Positions 57,308 through 64,000 of a stretch of DNA of 64,000 nt are shown piece after piece. Source of the DNA: Candidatus Eremiobacterota bacterium (GTDB lineage Bacteria > Vulcanimicrobiota > CADAWZ01 > Ess09-12); the NCBI GenBank assembly GCA_031082125.1, contig JAVHLM010000010.1, forward strand, positions 62,001-126,000, read 5' to 3'. The notes beneath the pieces were generated by a model. It was not told the origin of the DNA, ran no database searches, and saw only the letters and a program-made list of their open reading frames with translations. Position 1 is the first letter of the stretch. Every line of letters starts with the position of its first letter. The translations under genes and the position numbers were made by a program.

Positions 57308-58594
57308 ATGGCTACTGGAAGAAGCAACGAATCTGAATCTGTGGCAAAGAGGAAAGCGAGAGCAAAAAAGGCCGATTCGAAATCGCTCAAGCAGTCTGGA
57401 GACTGGTTCCAGCGTAATAAGAGCCTCGTCACCTGGGCTCTGGTCATTGCCTTTGCCTCCACCTGCATAGGTTTTGGTGCCATATTCTATGTGAATCAGC
57501 TTAATGAGGCCGAGAAGGAGAAGAAGTCACCTGACGTGCAGAAGGTGGACAAAATAGGCGAGAATGTCAGGTACTGGAAGGAGCGGGTCCAGGAAAAGCC
57601 CAATGATGCCGTAAGCCTGAGCAACCTTGCCTATGCCTACCAGGAGGGAGTCTTTGAGATCCTCGCAAAGGATTCGGGAAGCGCCATGGCCCCCGAGGAC
57701 AAAACCAGGCTCGATGAGTATTCAAAGAGCGCAGAGGAGTACTACAGGAAAGCCCTTGACGTTGACAGGAACTACGTGTTTGCCGCGACAAACCTTGCCG
57801 ATATCTACCTGAGCACCGGCAAGCACAAGGAAGCGCTCACGGTGCTGAAAAGTCTCCTGAAGAGCCAGGGCAAGCTTGAGAATGACGGAACACCGGCAGT
57901 CAACCTTGACGACAGGGATACGCTTGTGCTCATGGAAAAGCTCTGCGATGCCTATGTGAAATCAGGTGACAACAAGAATGCCATAGTGATAGGAGAGGCA
58001 GTTCTCAAAAAGGACCAGGGAAATTACAATGTGCTCTATTACCTTGCAAGGGCTTATTTCGGCCAGAAGGACAGCGAAAAATCCCTCGGGCTCCTCAAAG
58101 ATGCCCTCGAGATCTCGCAGGCAAAGCTCGGCATGGTGAACGACCCGGTGATGAAGGGCAACCTGGTGAAGCTCACCGTGGAGATACTGGTGCTTCAGGG
58201 AGATATTTACGTGGTGAAGAAGGATTACCGGAAAGCCCAGGGATCCTTTGAAGTGTCCAAGATATACGTGACGAACGTGCTGAATGACAAGGGCATGTTG
58301 AAGGGGATTCAGGAGCGCCTCAATATGCTGGCGCCGATTATCGCGAAGATGAAGCCTGAAGCTGAGCCCTCCGTGAAGCCGGGCACTGCTCCTTCAGGGG
58401 CGCCAGCCTCGCCGGGCGTTATGCCTTCAGGAGCGCCGGCTTCACCTGATGTTATGCCGTCAGGGGTACCGCCCTTTTCACCGGGCGGGTCGCCGGGGGT
58501 AAAGCCCGGCGCGGTTCAGGGAACCCCGCCGGCAGTACCTTCCGAGCCTATGGCGCCATCGCTTCCAAAGGCTCTTCCCTCTCCCTCACGATAG
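57308..58594 (+). CDS. Membrane-anchored TPR protein with proline-rich tail
   Basis: 428 residues. A basic N terminus precedes one membrane helix (about 38-60, LVTWALVIAFASTCIGFGAIFYV). Tetratricopeptide-like repeats run to about 340 (SLSNLAYAYQEGVFEIL, AATNLADIYLSTGKHKEALTVL, VLYYLARAYFGQKDSEKSLGLL). The tail has imperfect repeats of SGAPASPGVMP. TPR arrays serve as protein docking surfaces, here probably on the outer face of the inner membrane. GGGAG lies before the ATG and the gene follows the thioredoxin lipoprotein by 28 bp. Confidence 0.8.
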   Translation: MATGRSNESESVAKRKARAKKADSKSLKQSGDWFQRNKSLVTWALVIAFASTCIGFGAIFYVNQLNEAEKEKKSPDVQKVDKIGENVRYWKERVQEKPNDAVSLSNLAYAYQEGVFEILAKDSGSAMAPEDKTRLDEYSKSAEEYYRKALDVDRNYVFAATNLADIYLSTGKHKEALTVLKSLLKSQGKLENDGTPAVNLDDRDTLVLMEKLCDAYVKSGDNKNAIVIGEAVLKKDQGNYNVLYYLARAYFGQKDSEKSLGLLKDALEISQAKLGMVNDPVMKGNLVKLTVEILVLQGDIYVVKKDYRKAQGSFEVSKIYVTNVLNDKGMLKGIQERLNMLAPIIAKMKPEAEPSVKPGTAPSGAPASPGVMPSGAPASPDVMPSGVPPFSPGGSPGVKPGAVQGTPPAVPSEPMAPSLPKALPSPSR

Positions 58595-58647
58595 GATGTG
58601 AGAGGAATAGTGAGGGAGACTGTCAAATATTTGGGAAAGGTGTAATC

Positions 58648-58845
58648 ATGCCATTTTGTCCCTTCAAGAAAAAGGAATGTTTCACAGAGTGTCCCTATTT
58701 CGCCCATGGGGTGAAAAAATGCGGCTTGACGGCACAGACAATGATTTTCGAGGACCTTCACAAGCTGAGCCTGGTTCTTCTTGATAATGCGGTGCTGAAA
58801 GAAGAAGATCAGGGGAAGGGGCGCTCCCCCGGCGATAAATCTTGA
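58648..58845 (+). CDS. Small cysteine-rich protein
   Basis: 65 residues with five cysteines in the first 25 (CPFKKKECFTECPY, then KKCGL), spaced like a small zinc or Fe-S site. The rest is helical. AAAGGTG lies before the ATG and the next gene follows 11 bp later, so it looks like a real operon member. I do not recognise a family. Confidence 0.6.
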   Translation: MPFCPFKKKECFTECPYFAHGVKKCGLTAQTMIFEDLHKLSLVLLDNAVLKEEDQGKGRSPGDKS

Positions 58846-58856
58846 TAAGGAACTGA

Positions 58857-59378
58857 ATGACCATGGAAAAAAAGGATAGTCTCTCAGCAGCGGGAAACCT
58901 CCCCCTCTATGATCACCTCCTCTCCAGCATCAGGTACATAAAGTACCAGAGCTTCCCCGACATGGACGAGTCCCGTCCGCAAAGAACACCCATCACCAAG
59001 ATAAAGGAAATGATGGAAAAAGAGGGGAAGGCGCCCATAAAGGAGGATCAGCTCAAGCTCGTGGTGAGCGATATCATATCGCAGCGATTCCAGAGCAACC
59101 TGATAAAATACAAGATGCTGCAGCAGCAGGAATTGCTGCGTGGAATGGCAACAGGCGGCATCTCGCCCGAAGAGGCTATTCTTCTCCTCCTTGATCAGAC
59201 CAGCGGTGAAGAGCTTGAAGAAAAAGTCCTCTCGAAAGGGAAAGTGTCCAACCAGAGCCTTGACGAGCTTTACAAATTTTACAGCCGCATAGGCGAGAAC
59301 ATTGAAAAGCTCGTGCAGAGGAAGCTGGTGCCAAGGAGGGAAGAAAAGCTCGATGATTCTCCCTTCTTCCGCGAGTGA
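58857..59378 (+). CDS. Hypothetical cytosolic helical protein
   Basis: 173 residues, no membrane segment. It is rich in charged helices (KIKEMMEKEGKAPIKEDQLK, LIKYKMLQQQELLRGMA). AAGGAA lies before the ATG. It stands between the Cys-rich gene and a pair of paralogous helical proteins on the same strand. No family is recognised. Confidence 0.6.
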   Translation: MTMEKKDSLSAAGNLPLYDHLLSSIRYIKYQSFPDMDESRPQRTPITKIKEMMEKEGKAPIKEDQLKLVVSDIISQRFQSNLIKYKMLQQQELLRGMATGGISPEEAILLLLDQTSGEELEEKVLSKGKVSNQSLDELYKFYSRIGENIEKLVQRKLVPRREEKLDDSPFFRE

Positions 59379-59420
59379 TGAAGACGGGAGTCGAAGATTA
59401 TCAGAAGGAGTTGGGGCAAT

Positions 59421-59798
59421 ATGACATTCGGTGATGACAGGATGGATCTCCTCACGTTCCTCAGGAATCTGGCTGATTACCTGGCTGCAGGAGTGAAGTT
59501 CGAAGGAAGCGAGATAGAAAACAGCCTCCACGCGGTGATAGAAAATGTGTTATCAATCCGTGCCGAGTATCAGAATCCTTCCCCTCCCGGGACGGAAACC
59601 ATCAGGGAATTCATGCTGGAGGCCCTTGACCTTTTTGAAAGCGCCATCGGAGAGTTCTTTACCTTCTTTGAGGACGGTGACGTCGAGCATCTCAGAATTG
59701 GCGTGATGAATGCAGAGGAAGCCAATGACATCCTCAGCTCGATAGAGTACATCATTGAGCAGAACAAGCAGTGGCTCAGTGAGTTCGTGGCGGGGTAG
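59421..59798 (+). CDS. Helical protein paralogous to the C-terminal part of the MerR-like neighbour
   Basis: 125 residues. DRMDLLTFLRNLADYL, AEYQNPSPPGTETIREFMLEALDLFESAIGEF and ANDILSSIEYIIEQNK align with EKMDLLRFLQKLC, CAYQEKAPQDTLSTEMNGLMLKGIELYLDSIHEI and AHNILSSLEEIAEKKK in the next gene. It lacks any DNA-binding domain, so it may be a partner that joins or opposes the regulator. The two genes are 2 bp apart. Confidence 0.7.
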   Translation: MTFGDDRMDLLTFLRNLADYLAAGVKFEGSEIENSLHAVIENVLSIRAEYQNPSPPGTETIREFMLEALDLFESAIGEFFTFFEDGDVEHLRIGVMNAEEANDILSSIEYIIEQNKQWLSEFVAG

Positions 59799-59800
59799 CG

Positions 59801-60754
59801 ATGAACATTGAAGAAAAAGACTTCTATACCATGGAAGAGGTCCTTGATCTCTCAAAGGAGCTTGCCATTGAGATTGATGAGCGGACCTTCAAATATTATC
59901 TCTCCCTTGAGATCATCTCTAAACCGGTAAAGAATCCCTATCCCCAGGGAGACAAGAGGATTAAATTCTATCCCGCCCGGGTTATCGATGAGCTCAAAAG
60001 GATATTTCAGCTCAAGAACAGGGGATTTTCCCTCAAGCAGATCAAGAAGCTCTTCATTGAGGAAAAGAGCAAGGAGCTTGATGTGCTCATTGATGTCACG
60101 GGAAAGGATGAAAAGCGTGAGATGGCCCATGCTTACCTCGAGGCCCTTCTCGGTTCAGAGTCCAAAATCGCCTGGAAGGAGTTTCTCTCTGCCTCAACAA
60201 GCGAGGTTTCCGAAAAGACTCTTCTCGATGCCTTGAAGCTGTACCTGGAGAGAATGCTCAGCTCATGGCTCCGATCCGACGAGGCGGGCAAGTATGTGGA
60301 GGAGTATCTTCTCGATCTTGATTCCGATATCCGGGAGGGTGTCGTGGATTTTTTCAAGAAGGCCCGCGACAACGAGATAATGAAGCACCGGGCCGAGAAG
60401 ATGGACCTTCTCAGGTTTCTGCAGAAGCTCTGCGGCCGTGTCATCCTGGGGAGATACAACAGGGCAGAGGTTGAGGAGTGGCTCAACGAGGTGATAGCGA
60501 ACCTGGAGAAGCTCAAGTGTGCTTATCAGGAGAAAGCCCCTCAGGATACCCTTTCTACCGAGATGAACGGACTCATGCTAAAGGGGATCGAGCTTTATCT
60601 CGATTCCATTCACGAGATAAAGGAGAACATCTCTTCAAAGAGAAGGGAGATCCTCATTGCGGCACTTGGGAAAGCACGGACTGCCCATAACATCCTCAGC
60701 AGCCTGGAAGAGATAGCGGAAAAAAAGAAGGTTCTCATCGGTCTCGCGCGCTGA
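59801..60754 (+). CDS. MerR-like regulator with helical C-terminal domain
   Basis: 317 residues. About 5-90 is a MerR-type winged helix: YTMEEVLDLSKELAIEIDERTFKYYLSLEII, then RIKFYPARVIDELKRIFQLKNRGFSLKQIKKLF. The remaining 220 residues are helical with no known effector domain; the last 120 are paralogous to the neighbouring 125-residue protein. GGGG lies before the ATG. The DNA target is unknown. Confidence 0.75.
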   Translation: MNIEEKDFYTMEEVLDLSKELAIEIDERTFKYYLSLEIISKPVKNPYPQGDKRIKFYPARVIDELKRIFQLKNRGFSLKQIKKLFIEEKSKELDVLIDVTGKDEKREMAHAYLEALLGSESKIAWKEFLSASTSEVSEKTLLDALKLYLERMLSSWLRSDEAGKYVEEYLLDLDSDIREGVVDFFKKARDNEIMKHRAEKMDLLRFLQKLCGRVILGRYNRAEVEEWLNEVIANLEKLKCAYQEKAPQDTLSTEMNGLMLKGIELYLDSIHEIKENISSKRREILIAALGKARTAHNILSSLEEIAEKKKVLIGLAR

Positions 60755-60783
60755 CCTGAAAAGCACGCCTCGAAGCCCCGCGG

Positions 60784-62763
60784 TTATTTCTTTGAAGAGG
60801 GCTTCTTTTTCTTTTTCGGTGCGGTCTTCACCTTGTCCTCGGTAGTGGCCTGCGGCGGCTTTTCAGGGGTTTTTCTGCCCTTTTTCGCCGGCTGTGTCCT
60901 GGGATGCTCCGTGAGGTTCTCCAGTTCCTTTTCTATCATGGCCTGGTATTTTGCCTTTCCCTGGCGCTTTGCCAGGTCGAGGGCGATTTCAAGCTGCACC
61001 TTTGCATTATCAATCTCGCCGGTCTTTACGTGGAGAAGTCCCAGGTTCCCCTGTGCGGGGAGCAGGTTGGGATCTATCTCTATGGCGGCCTGGTACTCCA
61101 GAATGGCCGACTCCAGATTCCCCAGCTCCGAGTAAGCAAGGCCCAGGTTGAAATGTGCTTCAGCATAGCGGCTGTTGAGGGCTATGGCCTTCTTCCACAT
61201 CTCCACGGCCCCTTCTATCTTTCTCTGCCGGGCATAGACTATGCCGAGATTATTATGGGAGTAAATATCATTGGGATCAAGCTGGATTGATTTCTCAAAA
61301 GCCTCCTGGGCCTTTTCCAGCTGATTCTGATAGGTGAAGGCAAGGCCCAGGTTGTTGTAGGTATAGGCATCCTGGGGATCAATCTCGAGGGCTCTCCTGA
61401 ACACCTCGATTGCTTTTGCCGTGTCATTTATGGAAATATAGGCCAGCCCAAGGTTGTTATAGGTAAAAAGGTCCCGGGGATTTATGGTGAGTGATTTTTC
61501 ATAATGATGTATTGCCTTGTCTATCTGGCCGGTCCTCGCGTAACAGAGTCCCAGATTGTTAAGAGCATAGGTATCATGGTTATCAATGAAGAGAACCCGC
61601 GCGAAGTGCTCGATTGCCTCTGAAAGGTTCCCCATCGAGCAGAGGGCGAATCCCAGGTTGTTGAGGGCAAGAATATCCTGGGGCTGAAGCTCGACAGTGC
61701 GCCTGAACTGGGTTATTGCCTCCCGGATCCGCCCCATCCTTATAAGGCAGAGCCCCAGGTTGTTGTGGGCGTAAATATCCCTGGGATCAATGGAAAGGGA
61801 TACCCTGAATTCCGTCTCGGCCAGATCGAGCTTGTCAATGGTAAGATAAGCCCTGCCCAGGTTGTTTCTGGCATAGGTATCCATCGGATTGATCTCAAGG
61901 GCCTTGTGAAACTCGTCAATTGCCTTCTCCCACTGTGCAAGCTGCGCATAGACCATTCCAAGGTTATGGTGGGCAACGGCGTCTTTCGGGTTGTATTCGA
62001 TGATCCCGTTGAACTGCTCCAGCGCCTCATTCCACCTGCTCTGCTTGGCAAGAACCCTTCCAAGATTGTTGCGGGCGTAAATATCGTTGGGATTGATCTC
62101 CAGAGCCTGGCGGAACTCCACCTCGGCTTCCTCGATGTTTCCCAGTTTTTCAAGGACCTTGCCCAGATTGTTGTGGGCATAGAGATCGTTCTGGTCTATC
62201 TCGATGGCAAGCCGGAACTCCGTCATTGCCTCTTCAAGGTCTCCCCGCTGCGCATAAAGGAGGCCCAGGTTGTTGTGGGCATATACATCCCTGCTGTTTA
62301 TCTGGAGGTCTGTTTTGTACTCGCTGACAGCCTCGTCTATCTTGCCCAGTTTTGAGTAAATGAGCCCCAGGTGATAATGGGCCTGGCTGTAATCCGGATC
62401 AATCTCGATGGCCTTTCTGAGGACATCTATGCTCTCGTTGTACTTCCCCTGCCTGGCAAGAATGAGCCCAAGGTTGTTGTAGGCCGAGACATCGGCATGA
62501 TCAAACTCGATGGCCTGCTGGTAAATCTCCACGGCTTCAGCAAGCTTTCCTATGGAAAGGTAAGCAATGCCGAGCATATAGCGTGCATTTGAGTGATGAG
62601 GGTCAAGATCGATGGCTTTTTTCAACGCCTTGCTTGCGAGCCCCCATTCACCCCGCTGGGCATGCTTGACGCCTGAGTTATAGTGAATCTCCGGATCCTT
62701 TGATTCCTCCAGGGTTCCGGTGTCAGATTTCTCGGTGAATTCGTTGCTGTGAGCCTTGGACAT
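60784..62763 (-). CDS. Long tetratricopeptide-repeat protein
   Basis: 659 residues made almost entirely of 34-residue TPR units, about 17 of them, from residue 25 to about 600. Each has the pattern A.NNLG..Y...G....A...F..A..I.P.D, for example YAHNNLGLLYAQRGDLEEAMTEFRLAIEID-type units. The last 60 residues are Lys/Pro-rich (KKGRKTPEKPP, PKKKKKPSSKK). AAGGGGGA precedes the ATG. Highly regular TPR arrays act as scaffolds, or as the substrate-binding arm of O-GlcNAc-type enzymes; there is no catalytic domain here. It converges on the MerR-like gene. Confidence 0.92.
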   Translation of the reverse strand: MSKAHSNEFTEKSDTGTLEESKDPEIHYNSGVKHAQRGEWGLASKALKKAIDLDPHHSNARYMLGIAYLSIGKLAEAVEIYQQAIEFDHADVSAYNNLGLILARQGKYNESIDVLRKAIEIDPDYSQAHYHLGLIYSKLGKIDEAVSEYKTDLQINSRDVYAHNNLGLLYAQRGDLEEAMTEFRLAIEIDQNDLYAHNNLGKVLEKLGNIEEAEVEFRQALEINPNDIYARNNLGRVLAKQSRWNEALEQFNGIIEYNPKDAVAHHNLGMVYAQLAQWEKAIDEFHKALEINPMDTYARNNLGRAYLTIDKLDLAETEFRVSLSIDPRDIYAHNNLGLCLIRMGRIREAITQFRRTVELQPQDILALNNLGFALCSMGNLSEAIEHFARVLFIDNHDTYALNNLGLCYARTGQIDKAIHHYEKSLTINPRDLFTYNNLGLAYISINDTAKAIEVFRRALEIDPQDAYTYNNLGLAFTYQNQLEKAQEAFEKSIQLDPNDIYSHNNLGIVYARQRKIEGAVEMWKKAIALNSRYAEAHFNLGLAYSELGNLESAILEYQAAIEIDPNLLPAQGNLGLLHVKTGEIDNAKVQLEIALDLAKRQGKAKYQAMIEKELENLTEHPRTQPAKKGRKTPEKPPQATTEDKVKTAPKKKKKPSSKK

Positions 62764-63001
62764 AGGTTTCCCCCTTCAGAAAGGTTTTTCTTTGCGCCCC
62801 TGCCTCTGTGCCGGAGGTCCATTTACAGAAATGGCCTGAAATAACATTCGTTGAGGTATCTTTTTAATCCTTCTTCAAGGCTGTCTCCGTTCTGGCTGTA
62901 TCACGGCCTTCACCCGGCAGAAGCACAGCGGGGAAAGATCTAAGGCAGGAAATGTTTCAGTTCGGTCTGTCCGGGCAGATGCAGGGAAAGGGAAGAGAAT
63001 G

Positions 63002-63017
63002 TTAAAAATATGTTAAA
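63002..63017 (+). repeat. Two 11-bp direct repeats upstream of the annexin gene promoter
   Basis: TGTTAAAAATA and TGTTAAAAGAA follow each other directly (cores at 63002 and 63013). They lie 25 bp before the -35 and resemble the other 11-bp arrays in sequence and period. Confidence 0.4.
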
Positions 63018-63042
63018 AGAACTATTTTGCCCTGAAAACCTC

Positions 63043-63071
63043 TTGCATTTTCTTCATATATATATTATAAT
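63043..63071 (+). promoter_or_regulatory. Sigma-70-type promoter of the annexin gene
   Basis: TTGCAT (63043-63048), 17-bp spacer, perfect TATAAT (63066-63071). Transcription would begin about 65 bp before the ATG at 63144. Confidence 0.7.
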
Positions 63072-63143
63072 AAAGTTGACGGTAGAAAGTGTTGACAGTA
63101 AAAACTGAATTGAAAGAGCTAAAGAGATAAGGAGGCAGAGATA

Positions 63144-64000
63144 ATGAGCAGTTACCCGATGAACTTCAATGTGGGAGTGAACCTCGGATTCCAGGTGGGG
63201 TCGCCCGAGATGATGGCGTACCAGCAGAGGATGATGATGAGGCAGTCGGCCCTGGAAGGGGCTTACATGCCCATGCCTCAGCCCAGCCTTGCCGAGGTCA
63301 TGAGCATGCAGGGCTTTTATAACGGGTGCCTGGGCCATATCCAGCAGCTCCGCTACGGAGTGCCCTTCCCCGGCGGGCTCTTTGAGGGGATGCCTCCAGG
63401 TTCCACAATGGGCGGGCTCATGGCAGGGATGCCTTCATCAAATACCTTTGCTTACTTGGATCCCTCCATCATGCAGTATCTGCAGATGCAGCAGCAGCAG
63501 AGCAACATGACGATCATGATGTGCTTCATGATGCAGCAGCAGGCGCAGATGCAGCAGCAGCTGATGGCCATGCTTCTCCAGCAGAATCAGCTTCCCTGGG
63601 AGCAGATGAGGCAGCTCATGGGACAGCAGAATTTCCCATCGACGCCACCTCCCTCCTATCAGGGAAACCAGGGCACCCAGCAGACCCAGGGCACTCAGGG
63701 CACCCAGCAGACCCAGGGCACCCAGGGCGTTGACAGGGGAGCTGCCCGTGCCGATGCCGTGGCGCTCCATAACGCGATGGAGGGCATGGGGACCGATGAG
63801 CATGTTCTCACGTCCATCCTTTCGAGCAGGAACGATGCCCAGATTGCCGCCATAAAACAGGAATACCAGTCAATGTTCGGCCACCCCCTTGAAAAAGATA
63901 TCAAGGGTGACACGAGTGGATGGTACGAGACGACGCTCCTCGCCCTCAGCGAGGGCAACAAGGGCAACAGGGCCCCCAACGAGTCAGAAGCCCGTGCCGA
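63144..64000 (+). CDS. Annexin-repeat protein with Met/Gln-rich N terminus (runs off right edge)
   Basis: 285 residues are visible from ATG 63144, 9 bp after AAGGAGG. Residues 1-170 are Met/Gln/Pro-rich (YLQMQQQQSNMTIMMCFMMQQQ), then GTQ-rich repeats at about 175-195. From about 200 one annexin repeat is clear: ADAVALHNAMEGMGTDEHVL, SSRNDAQIAAIKQEYQSMFGH, and LEKDIKGDTSGWYETTLLAL. GMGTDE is the type II calcium loop. Further repeats probably follow beyond the window. Annexins bind acidic phospholipid with calcium in eukaryotes; bacterial members are rare and mostly uncharacterised. There is no signal peptide. Confidence 0.85.
   Translation, partial: MSSYPMNFNVGVNLGFQVGSPEMMAYQQRMMMRQSALEGAYMPMPQPSLAEVMSMQGFYNGCLGHIQQLRYGVPFPGGLFEGMPPGSTMGGLMAGMPSSNTFAYLDPSIMQYLQMQQQQSNMTIMMCFMMQQQAQMQQQLMAMLLQQNQLPWEQMRQLMGQQNFPSTPPPSYQGNQGTQQTQGTQGTQQTQGTQGVDRGAARADAVALHNAMEGMGTDEHVLTSILSSRNDAQIAAIKQEYQSMFGHPLEKDIKGDTSGWYETTLLALSEGNKGNRAPNESEARA

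Larger units (their letters stand above)
62764..63143. other. 380-base divergent intergenic region
   Basis: The left side carries the leader of the TPR gene. A small inverted repeat CCATTT-ACAG-AAATGG is at 62819-62834. The middle shows nothing. The right side holds two 11-bp repeats and the promoter of the annexin gene, listed separately. No small gene or RNA is recognised. Confidence 0.5.

Noticed and set aside
60784-62763. DNA repeat array
   Set aside because: The periodicity of about 102 bases is explained by 34-residue TPR units.
1-64000. tRNA, rRNA, insertion sequence or prophage
   Set aside because: No cloverleaf-like sequence, transposase, integrase or phage structural gene was recognised on either strand.

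Overview
This 64 kb window reads as GC-rich bacterial chromosome, almost all protein coding. I see no rRNA, tRNA, CRISPR array or insertion sequence. The order clpC-radA-yacL-ispD is familiar from Firmicutes. However, a signal-peptide protein ending in a beta-barrel-like Phe, an ExbB/ExbD pair, LolA-like proteins and a PilC argue for a diderm. The likely source is an uncultured diderm lineage outside Proteobacteria, possibly a candidate phylum. I cannot place it more precisely from sequence alone.

Layout. 1-7848 (minus): one run of tightly spaced genes. It starts with a lipoate module (LplA-DUF116 fusion, FAD oxidoreductase, two radical SAM proteins of the LipS type) and continues into a GT4 glycosyltransferase, a Wzm/Wzt-type ABC exporter and a second glycosyltransferase cut by the window edge. 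7931-12114: an interrupted beta-propeller lipoprotein, an MTA phosphorylase-adenine phosphoribosyltransferase fusion, and a divergent purine permease. 12126-19325: a radical SAM-SPASM enzyme converging on a minus-strand operon of methyltransferase, two double glycosyltransferases and PqqD. 19423-26769: an M48 protease, a tandem HD-GYP protein, a macro domain, zinc-ribbon and small membrane proteins, and a deoxynucleoside kinase. 26759-34724: ispD, yacL, radA and clpC, then divergent glmS. 34837-45224: an orphan pilC, LolA-like and beta-barrel envelope proteins, a lexA-dinB operon with a clear operator, a degenerate GGDEF protein, PrsW, LytR/CpsA/Psr and ksgA. 45286-50281: exbBD, two HD-GYP proteins and a protein with three GPDNYPxYGDK repeats. 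50382-54950: a flagellar block (FliK-like, FlhB C-domain homologue, FlgF/G, FlgG, FlgJ-like, sigma-28). 54985-64000: a 2-hydroxyacyl-CoA dehydratase-like protein, a lipoprotein thioredoxin, TPR proteins, a MerR-like protein with a paralogous partner, and the start of a bacterial annexin.

How the genes fit together. Surface glycan synthesis and export is one theme, lipoylation a second, and motility with cyclic-di-GMP turnover a third: four HD-GYP domains and one degenerate GGDEF, but no intact diguanylate cyclase.

The most unexpected non-coding signal is a set of direct repeats with exact 11-bp period (core NNAAC/T) at six intergenic places. At four of them a -10-like hexamer follows about 8-11 bp after the last repeat. 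This resembles the layout of PhoB/PhoP-type activator sites. Other highlights are the MTAP-APRT fusion, the LplA-DUF116 fusion, the in-frame TGA inside a propeller gene, the GPDNYPxYGDK repeat protein and the annexin.
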